Of a stretch of DNA of 64,000 nucleotides, positions 36,389-49,260 are shown piece by piece (position 1 is the stretch's first letter; every line of letters begins with the position of its first letter). The notes below the pieces were generated by a model that made no database searches, was not told where the DNA came from, and saw only the letters and a list, made by a program, of their open reading frames with translations. Source of the stretch: Salinispora pacifica CNR114 (GTDB lineage: Bacteria > Actinomycetota > Actinomycetes > Mycobacteriales > Micromonosporaceae); the NCBI RefSeq assembly GCF_000514775.1, contig NZ_AZWO01000006.1:124001-188000 (forward strand), in the 5' to 3' direction. Both the position numbers and the translations under genes were made by a program.

Positions 36389-37360
36389 TCAGTTACCCGC
36401 GCCGCTGGCCGACTTGTCGGGGTTGAAGTTCGACTCGGTGCGTCGGGTGTCGAACGGCTCCGTGGTCATCGCGTACGGATCCTCACCGATCGCGATCAGC
36501 GCCTCCTGCGTGGACTGTCCATCCTGCTTGGCGGCGAGGAACTGGTCGTACTTCTCCGGCGTGACAACCCGCAGTTCGAAGTTCATGAAGGCGTGATAGG
36601 TGCCGCACAGCTCGGCGCAGCGGCCCACGTACGCACCCTCGCCCTCAAGCTTGGAGACCTCGAAGACGTTGCGAATGCTGCCGGGGAAGACATCGCGCTT
36701 GAACAGCATCTCCGGCACCCAGAACGAGTGGATGACGTCGCGGCTGGTCTCCTCGAAGCGGATCGACCGGTCCGAGGGCAAAACCAGGATCGGGATGACC
36801 TCGCTGGTGCCGAGGACCGAAGCGACCGTGTTGGCCTCCACGCCCTGGCCGTCGCGGTAGTTGAACTGCCAGTTCCACTTGAAGGCGACCACCTCGACGG
36901 TGACGTCCGGGTCCCGGGAGGTCTTCCCCACATCGGTCTGCACGATCGCCGTGTAGTAGAAGAGCACGGCGACGATCAGGATCGGGGCGATGGTGTAGAG
37001 GAACTCCATCGGCAGGTTGTAGCGAGTCTGCACCGGCAGCTCGTTGCCCCGCTTCCGGTAGCGCACCACGCACCAGAAGATGAGGCCCCACACGAACACA
37101 CCGACCGCGAGCGCCGCGATGCACGAGGCGATCCACAGGTCGTACATCCGGTTCGCCTCGGGGGTGATGCCGCCCTGCGGCCAGCCGAAGCCGCCGAACG
37201 CGGCGCCGACATCGCAGCCCGTGAGCAGGACCAACAGTGCCGCTCCGCCGAGACCGAGCCCAGCCACCCGGCCGGCACCCCGCACCCGGCGCCCACCGGC
37301 TCCCGGGTAGGCGCTGTGCCGTACGGCCGACGGCCGTACCTCCGAACTCCTTGCGACCAC
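36389..37360 (-). CDS. ctaC: Cytochrome c oxidase subunit II, lipoprotein with CuA site
   Basis: 323 residues. Signal peptide with lipobox LLTG-Cys49, two membrane helices (about 75-98 and 118-140), then the cupredoxin domain. All CuA ligands are seen: His211, Cys248, Glu250, Cys252, His256 and Met259 (CAELCGTYHAFM). Accepts electrons from QcrC. GTG start with GGGAGGCAGGA upstream. ctaD, usually next to ctaC in many actinobacteria, is absent from the window. Confidence 0.95.
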   Translation of the reverse strand: MVARSSEVRPSAVRHSAYPGAGGRRVRGAGRVAGLGLGGAALLVLLTGCDVGAAFGGFGWPQGGITPEANRMYDLWIASCIAALAVGVFVWGLIFWCVVRYRKRGNELPVQTRYNLPMEFLYTIAPILIVAVLFYYTAIVQTDVGKTSRDPDVTVEVVAFKWNWQFNYRDGQGVEANTVASVLGTSEVIPILVLPSDRSIRFEETSRDVIHSFWVPEMLFKRDVFPGSIRNVFEVSKLEGEGAYVGRCAELCGTYHAFMNFELRVVTPEKYDQFLAAKQDGQSTQEALIAIGEDPYAMTTEPFDTRRTESNFNPDKSASGAGN

Positions 37361-37554
37361 CTGGTCCTGCCTCCCTAGCGCGCCGCCGTGTCATCTGGTC
37401 TGCCGGCCTCCGCCGGTGGAGCTACAACACCGGCGGCAAAGGGGTCACCGACGGTCGCAGATTACTCGACCAGGACCGGCTGGACCCGATTGGGGTGGTT
37501 GTCCGCCCCCATCGGGGTGATCACGGAACAGCGGAGGCGATATCGTGGAACTCC

Positions 37555-38706
37555 GTGAACGCCTCTCCGGTCTACCTGGACGCCGCCTCCGCCGCGCCGC
37601 TGCACCCCGTCGCCCGACAGGCGCTACTGGCCGCCCTTGACGACGGCTGGGCCGACCCACAACGGCTCTACGCCCCGGCACGGCGGGCGCGTCAACTCCT
37701 GGACGCGGCGCGGGAAGCCGCCGCGGCCACGCTCGGCGTCCGACCAGACGAACTCTCCTTCACCCCAAGCGGTACGGCGGCTGCGCACTCGGCCGTCCTC
37801 GGCGGGCTCGCCGGACGACGCCGGGCCGGATCCGGCCTGGTGCACTCCGCGATCGAACACTCGGCGGTGCTGCACGCCGCCGAGCGGCACGTGGCTGACG
37901 GCGGCACGGCGACATCGGTCCCGGTCGACCGGGTGGGCCGAATCGATCTGGACGCCTGGTCAACGGCGGTCGGGGCGCCCGGCACCGCGCTCGCGGCCCT
38001 GATCGCCGCGAGCCACGAGGTGGGCACCGTGCAGCCGGTCGCCGCTGCCGGTGCCGTCTGCGCCGCCGCCGGAGTACCGCTCTACGTTGACGCGGCACAG
38101 GTGGTCGGGCACGCGCCGGTGCCGGCGGGCTGGTCGGTGCTGACCGCGAGCGCCCACAAGTGGGGCGGACCGCCGGGGGTCGGGCTGCTGGTGGTCCGCA
38201 AGGGCACCCGCTGGGAGTCGCCGTGGCCGATGGACGAACGCGAGGCAGGGCGCACCCCGGGGGTGGTGAACCTACCGGCGGTCGTCGCGGCGGCGGCGAG
38301 TCTGCGCGCGGCGGCGGCCGACGCGGCGGCGCGGTCGGTCCGACTCGCCCGCCTGGTGGACCGGATCCGGGCTCGGGTGGCGACCGAGGTGCCGGATGTG
38401 GAGGTGGTCGGTGATCCAGAAGATCGACTTCCGCACCTGGTGACCTTCTCCTGCCTGTACGTGGATGGTGAGGCGCTGCTACACGCGTTGGACCGGCGCG
38501 GCTTCGCCGTCTCCTCCGGGTCGTCGTGCACCTCGTCAACGCTGCGCCCGTCGCACGTGCTGGCGGCGATGGGGGTGTTGTCGCACGGCAACGTTCGGGT
38601 CTCGCTGCACCGGGACACGACCGAGGCCGAGGTGGAGCGGTTCCTGACCGAACTGCCGGAGATCGTGGGCGCGTTGCGGGCCGAAGCCGGGGTGGTGGGG
38701 CTGTGA
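37555..38706 (+). CDS. Cysteine desulfurase (NifS/IscS-like)
   Basis: 383 residues from GTG 37555 (frame open to 37237). PLP enzyme that removes sulfur from cysteine as persulfide. Seen: PVYLDAASAAPLHP start, HSAIEHSAVLHAAE, ASHEVGTVQPV, VDAAQVVGHAPV, PLP-Lys in TASAHKWGGPPGVG, and active Cys in SSGSSCTSSTLRPSHVL. The short loop around the Cys resembles group I (IscS-type) enzymes. GGAGG lies 18 bases upstream, unusually far; the start is therefore uncertain. Stop overlaps the TusA start, so the two proteins are made together and the desulfurase probably hands sulfur to TusA. Confidence 0.9.
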   Translation: MNASPVYLDAASAAPLHPVARQALLAALDDGWADPQRLYAPARRARQLLDAAREAAAATLGVRPDELSFTPSGTAAAHSAVLGGLAGRRRAGSGLVHSAIEHSAVLHAAERHVADGGTATSVPVDRVGRIDLDAWSTAVGAPGTALAALIAASHEVGTVQPVAAAGAVCAAAGVPLYVDAAQVVGHAPVPAGWSVLTASAHKWGGPPGVGLLVVRKGTRWESPWPMDEREAGRTPGVVNLPAVVAAAASLRAAAADAAARSVRLARLVDRIRARVATEVPDVEVVGDPEDRLPHLVTFSCLYVDGEALLHALDRRGFAVSSGSSCTSSTLRPSHVLAAMGVLSHGNVRVSLHRDTTEAEVERFLTELPEIVGALRAEAGVVGL

Positions 38707-38933
38707 CGGCGCCCGAGGTGGTCGACTGCCGGGGGCAGCGCTGTCCGCTACCGGTGATCGCGCTGGCCCGCCGCCTGCCCGAGCTGCCGGTTGGCGCCCT
38801 CGTCCGGGTACTGGCCGACGATCCGGCGGCCGCGGTGGACCTGCCCGCCTGGTGCCGGCTTCGAGGTCAGGAGTTCGTGGGCCGGGTGGACGGCCCCGAC
38901 GGCCCGGGATTCGACGTTCGCCGCCGGCACTGA
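38703..38933 (+). CDS. TusA/SirA-family sulfur carrier protein
   Basis: 76 residues. Family motif VDCRGQRCPLPVIALARRLP carries the persulfide-carrying Cys (first Cys of C-R-G-Q-R-C-P-x-P). Strand LVRVLADDPAAAVDLPAWC and the last strand complete the two-layer alpha/beta fold. GTG start overlaps the desulfurase stop (GTGA). Accepts sulfur from the desulfurase and relays it, in other bacteria to tRNA thiolation or molybdenum-cofactor enzymes; target here unknown. Its stop codon lies inside the terminator stem. Confidence 0.88.
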   Translation: MTAPEVVDCRGQRCPLPVIALARRLPELPVGALVRVLADDPAAAVDLPAWCRLRGQEFVGRVDGPDGPGFDVRRRH

Positions 38934-38963
38934 GCCCCGAGGGCCCCGGGGCTCAGTGCCGGC
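38923..38963. terminator. Bidirectional 16-bp perfect hairpin terminator
   Basis: Arms 38923-38938 and 38948-38963, 9-base loop; left arm overlaps the end of tusA, right arm ends 7 bases before the stop of the convergent kinase gene. Confidence 0.85.
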
Positions 38964-38969
38964 GTGGGA

Positions 38970-39986
<1,017 letters not shown>

Positions 39987-40105
39987 CTACCGCTCCGGCT
40001 ACCCCGAGGTAACCGTTCAGATGCACCATCGACAACTCCCGTAACGACCACCGGGGGCCGGTCCGGTCCCATGCTGAAGAACCGGGGCCGGCCCGCCGAA
40101 AGCGG

Positions 40106-40468
40106 TCAGCTGAACGAGTCGCCGCAGGCGCAGGAGTTCCCCGCGTTCGGGTTGTCGATCGTGAAGCCCTGCGCGTCGATGCGGTCGGCGAAGTCGATGG
40201 TGGCGCCGCCCAGGTAGGGGGCGCTCATCCGGTCAACGACGACCTCCACGCCGTCGAAGTCGGTGACGACGTCGCCGTCGAGCGACCGCTCGTCGAAGAA
40301 GAGCTGGTACCGCAGGCCGGAGCAGCCGCCCGGCTGCACCGCGACCCGGAGCCGCAGGTCGTCACGGCCCTCCTGCTCGATCAGAGCCTTGACCTTCTGG
40401 GCCGCGACGTCGGTGAGGATGACGGTCGTGGGGGCCTCGGTCGACTCGGTCTGCGCTGGCGTGGTCAC
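40106..40468 (-). CDS. erpA: Iron-sulfur cluster insertion protein ErpA/HesB type
   Basis: 120 residues. A-type carrier: cluster ligands Cys49 (QPGGCSGLRY), Cys113 and Cys115 (NSCACGDSF). GTG start with GGGAGA 8 bases upstream. Delivers Fe-S clusters to apoproteins such as quinolinate synthase (NadA) encoded 1.3 kb away. Homologue Rv2204c stands at the same place in mycobacteria. Confidence 0.94.
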   Translation of the reverse strand: MTTPAQTESTEAPTTVILTDVAAQKVKALIEQEGRDDLRLRVAVQPGGCSGLRYQLFFDERSLDGDVVTDFDGVEVVVDRMSAPYLGGATIDFADRIDAQGFTIDNPNAGNSCACGDSFS

Positions 40469-40605
40469 GTGGAATCTCCCTGCACACGTAAGGTGTGGTC
40501 GTCGTGGCCAACACGTCGGTCAACGATTCCCACTGCGGTCCGGCTTTCGATTGTAGGCCGCCTGCTGCCGGGCCACCCAGGTGACGGGGGCCGCACCCGG
40601 GCCGG

Positions 40606-41742
40606 TCAACGACTCCACTGCCGGGCCAACCGGGCCGCCAGGGCCCGCAGCCCGTCCGCCGGCTGGCCGATCGCCGCCTCCACCCCGCCGCGTTCCGCCC
40701 CGCCGTAGTGCTCGACGAGGCTGTGCGCCTCGGTGACACCCGCCGCGGCCGCCTCGCGCCGGCCCGCGCCCACCCGCCCCGCCAGCACCACGCACGGCAC
40801 GCCCCGGTCCCGGGCCGCACCGGCGACTCCAGCGACCACCTTGCCGCGCAGGGACTGCTGATCAAACGAGCCCTCGCCGGTGATCACCAGGTCGACGTTA
40901 TCTAGCGCGGTGTCCAGCCCGACGGCGCGGGCGACCAGGCCGATCCCCGAGGAGCGCCGACCGCCGAGGGCGAGTACCGCCGCGCCCAGCCCACCGGCCG
41001 CCCCGCCGCCGGGCAGAGCGCCCAGATCACCAGGGCAGCCGGGCAGGTCCCGTTCGAGGACCGCGACGAACCGCTCCAGCGCCGCGTCGAGCAGCAGCAC
41101 GTCCGCCCGGTCGGCGCCCTTCTGCGGTCCGAAGACATTGCTCGCCCCGTGTACCCCGAGCAACGGGTTGTCCACGTCCGTGGCCGCGACCAGCCGGGCG
41201 TCCCGCAACCGCGGCGCCCCGTCCAGCGCCGCGACAGCGGCCAGCGCCGCTCCCCCGTACGGCAGGGCCGCGCCGACGCCATCCAGCGAGGTCACGCCGA
41301 GGGCGGCGAGCAGGCCCGCACCAGCGTCGTTGGTGGCCGAGCCACCAAGCCCGATCACCACCTCGGAAGCGCCGCACTCGACGGCAGCGGCCACCAAGAG
41401 CCCGACTCCGTACGAGGTGGTGCGCCTCGGGTCATGCTCGGCCGGGGCGAGTAGGTGCAGCCCGCAGGCCTGGGCGCTCTCCACGTACCCGGTGCCGGCC
41501 TGGGTGAGCAGGATCTCACCGGCCGCTGGACGGCCAAGGGGGTCAACGGTTGGTACCGGCACCCGGCGCGCGTCCACCGCCCCGGCCAACGCGTCCAGGA
41601 ACCCCGGGCCACCGTCGGCGAGGGGGTGCACCAGCAGGTCGTCGTTCGGTGCCACCGATCGCCAGCCGGCGGCCACGGCGGCGGCCACCGCCGACGCCGA
41701 CAGGGTGCCGGCGAACTTGTCCGGACAGAGCAGCACACGCAT
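40606..41742 (-). CDS. glxK: Glycerate kinase
   Basis: 378 residues from ATG 41742; the frame is open further but family starts at the MRVLLCPDKFAGTLSA strand. Also seen: HPLADGGPGFLDAL, VVIGLGGSATNDAGAGLLAA, and DNVDLVITGEGSFDQQSLRG near the C-terminus, hallmarks of the PF02595 glycerate kinases that phosphorylate D-glycerate. No clear ribosome binding site; the box CACACT ends 7 bases before the ATG. Divergent from nadA (68-base gap). Confidence 0.92.
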   Translation of the reverse strand: MRVLLCPDKFAGTLSASAVAAAVAAGWRSVAPNDDLLVHPLADGGPGFLDALAGAVDARRVPVPTVDPLGRPAAGEILLTQAGTGYVESAQACGLHLLAPAEHDPRRTTSYGVGLLVAAAVECGASEVVIGLGGSATNDAGAGLLAALGVTSLDGVGAALPYGGAALAAVAALDGAPRLRDARLVAATDVDNPLLGVHGASNVFGPQKGADRADVLLLDAALERFVAVLERDLPGCPGDLGALPGGGAAGGLGAAVLALGGRRSSGIGLVARAVGLDTALDNVDLVITGEGSFDQQSLRGKVVAGVAGAARDRGVPCVVLAGRVGAGRREAAAAGVTEAHSLVEHYGGAERGGVEAAIGQPADGLRALAARLARQWSR

Positions 41743-41810
41743 GCCGAGCAGTGTGGCAGCACACACCGGCGACAGTCGCAACGCCGTCATACTGTGGAAC
41801 CATAGGGGGC

Positions 41811-43010
41811 GTGACGTCGACCTGGGTTGAACCTTCCGCCACCGCCACCGCGCTCCTGCTGCTCGGTCGGGGCAGCGATCCGGCCTCCGAACGGGGAGTC
41901 GAGTGTCCTGGCGACCTGCCGGCACCGAGCGACCCCGAGTTGGTGGCCCGGGCGGCGGCAGCGAAGGCACAGCTGGGTGACCGGGTCTTCGTGCTGGGCC
42001 ACCACTACCAGCGCGACGAGGTGATCCAGTTCGCCGACGTGACCGGCGACTCGTTCAAGCTGGCCCGGGAGGCCGCCGCCCGGCCGAACGCGGAGTACGT
42101 CGTCTTCTGCGGCGTGCATTTCATGGCCGAGAGCGCCGACATCCTCACCACGGACCAGCAGCGGGTCGTCCTGCCCGACCTGGCCGCCGGTTGTTCGATG
42201 GCGGACATGGCGGCGCTTCCGCAGGTCGAGGCAGCCTGGGAGACCCTGGCCGACCTCGGTCTCACCGAAGGCACCGTCCCGGTCACCTACATGAACTCCT
42301 CGGCGGACATCAAGGGTTTCGTCGGGCGCAACGGCGGTGTCGTCTGCACCTCGTCGAACGCCAAGCGGGCGCTGGAGTGGGCGTACCAGCAGGGCCAGCG
42401 GGTCCTCTTCCTCCCCGACCAGCATCTGGGCCGGAACACCGCCGTGCTGGAGTTGGGCTTCTCGCTGGACGACTGCGTGCTGTACGACCCACACAAGCCA
42501 AACGGCGGGCTCACCGCCGAGCAGCTACGTGACGCTCGGATGGTTCTCTGGCGGGGGCACTGCTCGGTCCACGGCCGGTTCACCCTCGACAGCGTCAACG
42601 ACGTACGCGAGCGGGTGCCGGGCGTCAACGTGCTGGTGCACCCGGAGTGCCGGCACGAGGTGGTCCGCGCCGCCGACTTCGTCGGATCCACGGAGTACAT
42701 CATCAAGATGATCGAGGCGGCGCCGGCCGGCTCGGCGTGGGCGGTCGGCACGGAGCTGAACCTGGTCCGCCGGCTGGCGCTGGCCAACCCGGACAAGCAG
42801 ATCATGTTCCTGGACCGGGCGGTCTGCTACTGCTCGACGATGAACCGCATCGACCTACCCCATCTGGTGTGGGCGCTGGAGGAACTGGTCGCCGGCCGGG
42901 TGGTGAACCAGATCACGGTGGACGCGGAGACCGCGCACCAGGCGCGGGTGGCGCTGGACCAGATGCTGGCCCTACCAGGAACGGCGAGCCGGCCGCCAAG
43001 CCGAGTGTGA
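41811..43010 (+). CDS. nadA: Quinolinate synthase
   Basis: 399 residues from GTG 41811 (GGGGG just upstream). 4Fe-4S enzyme that condenses iminoaspartate with dihydroxyacetone phosphate. LGHHYQRDEVIQFADVTGDS, cluster Cys100 (VVFCGVHFMAE), Cys251 (WRGHCSVHGRF) and Cys339 or Cys341 (AVCYCSTMNR) fit the NadA pattern; VHPECRHEVV and YMNSSADIKGF bind substrate. nadB and nadC are not adjacent, so the NAD pathway is split here. Confidence 0.95.
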   Translation: MTSTWVEPSATATALLLLGRGSDPASERGVECPGDLPAPSDPELVARAAAAKAQLGDRVFVLGHHYQRDEVIQFADVTGDSFKLAREAAARPNAEYVVFCGVHFMAESADILTTDQQRVVLPDLAAGCSMADMAALPQVEAAWETLADLGLTEGTVPVTYMNSSADIKGFVGRNGGVVCTSSNAKRALEWAYQQGQRVLFLPDQHLGRNTAVLELGFSLDDCVLYDPHKPNGGLTAEQLRDARMVLWRGHCSVHGRFTLDSVNDVRERVPGVNVLVHPECRHEVVRAADFVGSTEYIIKMIEAAPAGSAWAVGTELNLVRRLALANPDKQIMFLDRAVCYCSTMNRIDLPHLVWALEELVAGRVVNQITVDAETAHQARVALDQMLALPGTASRPPSRV

Positions 43011-43221
43011 TAACTGTCCGTATCGACTCTGGCGCAAAAAGTGCCAAAACGCCGATAGCTGCCGCCAAGCGCGATCTGACCGACTCCGCCTTCGTCACAG
43101 AGGGCTATGCTGCCCTGGGCGACGACTCGTGGGTGTCCCGGTCCCCGACCCCTGTCATCGCAGATCGCAGGACATCCAACCCCACCGATACCCGGCACCA
43201 CTCGACGCGCTGGAGGTTGCG

Positions 43222-44577
43222 TTGACCGACGACGTCCTGGTCGTACACGGAGGCACTCCGCTGGAAGGGCGAATTCGCGTACGCGGCGCGAAGAACCTCG
43301 TCTCCAAGGCGATGGTCGCCGCGCTGCTTGGTGACAGCCCAAGCCGGCTCTACGACCTACCGAAGATCCGTGACGTCGAGGTCGTCCGTGGCCTGCTCGG
43401 CGTACACGGGGTCAAGGTCACTGATGGCGACGAGGACGGCGCACTGATCCTCGACCCCGCCAACGTGGAGAGCGCCAGCACCGACCAGATCAACGTGCAC
43501 GCCGGTTCCAGCCGGATCCCGATCCTGTTCTGCGGGCCGCTGCTGCACCGGCTTGGCCACGCCTTCATCCCCGACCTCGGCGGTTGCCACATCGGCCCCC
43601 GACCGATCGACTTCCACCTCCAGGCGCTGCGCGAGTTCGGGGCGACCGTCGAAAAGCAGCCGGAGGGCCTACACCTGTCGGCGCCGGACGGCCTGCACGG
43701 CACGAAATTCGCGCTCCCCTACCCGAGCGTCGGCGCCACCGAGCAGGTGCTGCTGACCGCGGTGATGGCCGAGGGCGTCACCGAGCTGCGCAACGCCGCG
43801 GTCGAGCCGGAGATCGTCGACCTGATCTGCGTCCTCCAGAAGATGGGCGCGATCATCAAGGTGCACACCGACCGGGTGATCGAGATCCAGGGTGTGCCGA
43901 AGCTCCACGGCTACTCGCACCGCCCGATCCCGGACCGGATCGAGGCGGCCAGCTGGGCCGCCGCCGCGCTGGCGACCCGCGGCCACGTCGAGGTGCTGGG
44001 CGCGGAGCAGGCCGACATGATGACGTTTTTGAACATCTTCCGCTCGGTTGGCGGCGAGTACGAGGTCACCGACGCCCGCCCACCCCGGCTGAACGACCCG
44101 GGCCAGGAGGGCGGTATCCGATTCTGGCACCCGGGCGGGGAGCTGAAGTCGGTCGCACTGGAGACCGACGTACACCCGGGTTTCATGACCGACTGGCAGC
44201 AGCCCCTGGTCGTGGCGCTGACCCAGGCCCGTGGCCTCTCGATCGTGCACGAGACGGTGTACGAACAGCGACTCGGCTACACCTCGGCGCTGAACTCGAT
44301 GGGTGCGAACATCCAGGTGTACCGGGACTGCCTGGGCGGCACGCCGTGTCGCTTCGGCCGGCGCAATTTCAAGCACTCGGCAGTCATCGCCGGGCCGAGT
44401 AAGCTGCACGCCGCCGATCTGGTCATCCCCGACCTGCGGGCCGGGTTCAGCCACCTGATCGCGGCGCTCGCCGCCGAAGGCACCTCCCGGGTGTACGGCG
44501 TCGATCTCATCAACCGTGGTTACGAGGACTTCGAGGCGAAGCTCTCCGACCTGGGCGCACATATCGAACGCCCGTGA
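43222..44577 (+). CDS. murA: UDP-N-acetylglucosamine 1-carboxyvinyltransferase
   Basis: 451 residues from a TTG start, chosen because TGGAGG lies 5 bases upstream and MurA proteins begin at this strand (TDDVLVVHGGTPLEG). First committed step of peptidoglycan synthesis, joining PEP to UDP-GlcNAc. Conserved: Lys-Asn in GAKNLVSKAM, active Cys in GGCHIGPRPIDFHL, ATEQVLLTAVMAEG, FMTDWQQPL with the catalytic Asp, and NRGYEDFEAKL at the C-terminus. A few residues longer than E. coli MurA, which is usual in actinomycetes. A second murA-like paralogue may exist elsewhere. Possible TATGCT -10 at 43106. Confidence 0.93.
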   Translation: MTDDVLVVHGGTPLEGRIRVRGAKNLVSKAMVAALLGDSPSRLYDLPKIRDVEVVRGLLGVHGVKVTDGDEDGALILDPANVESASTDQINVHAGSSRIPILFCGPLLHRLGHAFIPDLGGCHIGPRPIDFHLQALREFGATVEKQPEGLHLSAPDGLHGTKFALPYPSVGATEQVLLTAVMAEGVTELRNAAVEPEIVDLICVLQKMGAIIKVHTDRVIEIQGVPKLHGYSHRPIPDRIEAASWAAAALATRGHVEVLGAEQADMMTFLNIFRSVGGEYEVTDARPPRLNDPGQEGGIRFWHPGGELKSVALETDVHPGFMTDWQQPLVVALTQARGLSIVHETVYEQRLGYTSALNSMGANIQVYRDCLGGTPCRFGRRNFKHSAVIAGPSKLHAADLVIPDLRAGFSHLIAALAAEGTSRVYGVDLINRGYEDFEAKLSDLGAHIERP

Positions 44578-44611
44578 CCCGTACCACCCCGGGCGGCACC
44601 GCCCGCTCCTG

Positions 44612-44655
44612 ACGCCCGCGCCCGGCGCACCGCGATGTGCACCGGGCGCGGGCGT
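44612..44655 (+). terminator. Terminator after murA
   Basis: Perfect 14-base stem (44612-44625 with 44642-44655; extended by further pairs into the 16-base loop), 35 bases after the murA stop. Confidence 0.8.
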
Positions 44656-44660
44656 TTGGC

Positions 44661-44666
44661 TACGCT
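44661..44666 (+). promoter_or_regulatory. -10 box of a leaderless promoter (DUF3043 gene)
   Basis: TACGCT, six bases (tgttgc), then GTG 44673. The box starts only 5 bases after the murA terminator stem. Confidence 0.5.
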
Positions 44667-44672
44667 TGTTGC

Positions 44673-45269
44673 GTGCCCCTGTTTCGTCGCAAAGCCACTG
44701 ACCTGCTCGACGAGTCCACCACGCCGGTGACGCCCGAGGAGGAGTCCGCCGCCGCCCAGCCCCGGGGCTACACGCCGGCGAAGGGGCGCGAGACGCCCAA
44801 GCGGCCGAGCATCGGGCGCCGCCCCACCGCGGCGGTCAAGTCGCTGAGCAAAGACGAGCGACGCGCGGAGCGCCGCCGACTGCGCGCCGAGTCGGCCGCG
44901 GAGTTCCGCCGCGAGGGCGGCCCCCGCGACCGGGGGCCGGAGCGGCTGCTCGTCCGCAACGTGGTCGACTCCCGACGCACAGTGGGCACCTGGTTCTTCG
45001 GTGGCGCACTGATCGTGTTGCTCGGCTCGAACCAGGCGATGCCACCGGAGGTCCGACTCGGCTCCAACGTCCTCTGGGTGGTGCTCGCGTTCGCCCTGAT
45101 CGTCGACTCCATCCTGATCTCACGGAAGATCAAGAAGCTGGTCCGGGAGCGTTTCCCGAACACCGGGCAACGGCTGGGCTCGCTCTACCTCTACGCGATC
45201 ATGCGGTCGATCACCTTCCGCCGGATGCGGACCCCCGTACCCCGCGTCGCCATCGGCGACCCGGTCTGA
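44673..45269 (+). CDS. DUF3043 membrane protein
   Basis: 198 residues from GTG 44673. N-terminal half is basic and charged (LSKDERRAERRRLRAESAAE), then two membrane helices (about 107-125 WFFGGALIVLLGS and 133-155 LWVVLAFALIVDSILI) and a basic tail (KIKKLVRERFPNTGQRLGSL, YAIMRSITFRRMRTPVPRV). Matches the DUF3043 family of actinobacteria, whose function is unknown. Own leaderless-type promoter; no operon partner. Confidence 0.88.
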   Translation: MPLFRRKATDLLDESTTPVTPEEESAAAQPRGYTPAKGRETPKRPSIGRRPTAAVKSLSKDERRAERRRLRAESAAEFRREGGPRDRGPERLLVRNVVDSRRTVGTWFFGGALIVLLGSNQAMPPEVRLGSNVLWVVLAFALIVDSILISRKIKKLVRERFPNTGQRLGSLYLYAIMRSITFRRMRTPVPRVAIGDPV

Positions 45270-45423
45270 CGGTGCCCGCCGGCGAGCACCCGCTCGCCCC
45301 CTTCCGACACCTCGGCCCGATGCCGCACGGCACGCGGCGGGGCGCTGACGCCACCGGAGTCGAACCCGGGCAGCTACCAAGCGGCGGTTAGCTGCCCGGA
45401 ACCAAACTCTGGTCCGGATATGA

Positions 45424-45460
45424 CCCAAATTTCCGGAACATGGGATAACGTTTGGGTCCC
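45424..45460. promoter_or_regulatory. Inverted repeat enclosing a candidate promoter, upstream of the WG-repeat gene
   Basis: GACCCAAA (45424-45431) and TTTGGGTC (45453-45460) form a perfect 8-base dyad 21 bases apart. Between them lie the palindrome TTCCGGAA and a TAACGT (45448-45453) that could be a -10 box. This is the AT-richest point of the 450-base gap 45270-45720. Too far apart for a terminator; more like an operator pair. Confidence 0.4.
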
Positions 45461-45592
45461 GCGCGGGCGCCACAGTGGCGGCAACCGAGCCCGCGCCGCT
45501 ACCCTCCTTCCGCAGCTACGCCTTGCGGGACGGGAGACGCTACCGGCCGGCGGGTGCCCAGCGCGACAAGGTGCAACGAGGTGACAATCGCC

Positions 45593-45720
45593 GTGAGCGA
45601 GCGGACGCGAGCCGGTCATCGGGGCGCGCCCGAAAGCAGACCGACGCCCCCGACAGATCCTGCCCAACCCCCACCCGCGGGCCGGGGTCGCCCCCTCGTC
45701 CACACCGACGGGTCGCACGG

Positions 45721-45724
<4 letters not shown>
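45593..45724 (+). CDS. Possible small ORF coupled to the WG-repeat gene
   Basis: 43 residues (VSERTRAGHRGAPESRPTPP then TDPAQPPPAGRGRPLVHTDG). GTG with GAGGTGA about 8 bases upstream, and the stop overlaps the next ATG (ATGA). No recognisable domain; Pro-rich. Its value is in explaining how the WG gene, which has no ribosome binding site, is translated. It could be an upstream regulatory ORF rather than a real protein. Confidence 0.4.
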
Positions 45725-49146
<3,422 letters not shown>

Positions 49147-49248
49147 CCTGGCCGGAGCGGAAGGTCGGCCGGCGACTCCGCCGCGGCCGGCCCAGCTGGT
49201 GCACCGATTCGGCGAGCGGGGCCGCGCCCTTCGTGGGCCCCACCGAGT

Positions 49249-49254
49249 TAGGGT
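49249..49254 (+). promoter_or_regulatory. -10 box of a leaderless promoter (aldo/keto reductase)
   Basis: TAGGGT, six bases (caggga), then ATG 49261. Confidence 0.5.
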
Positions 49255-49260
49255 CAGGGA

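Noticed and set aside
37237..37554. Upstream part of the cysteine desulfurase frame
   Set aside because: It overlaps ctaC antisense, is Arg/Pro-rich and has no homology to desulfurase starts.
41550..41810. Upstream extension of nadA frame
   Set aside because: It runs through the divergent glycerate kinase gene; the family start with GGGGG upstream is at 41811.
45424..45460. Terminator reading of the dyad upstream of the WG gene
   Set aside because: Arms are only 8 bases with a 21-base spacer, and it lies 155 bases after the previous gene in front of a new one; operator is more likely.
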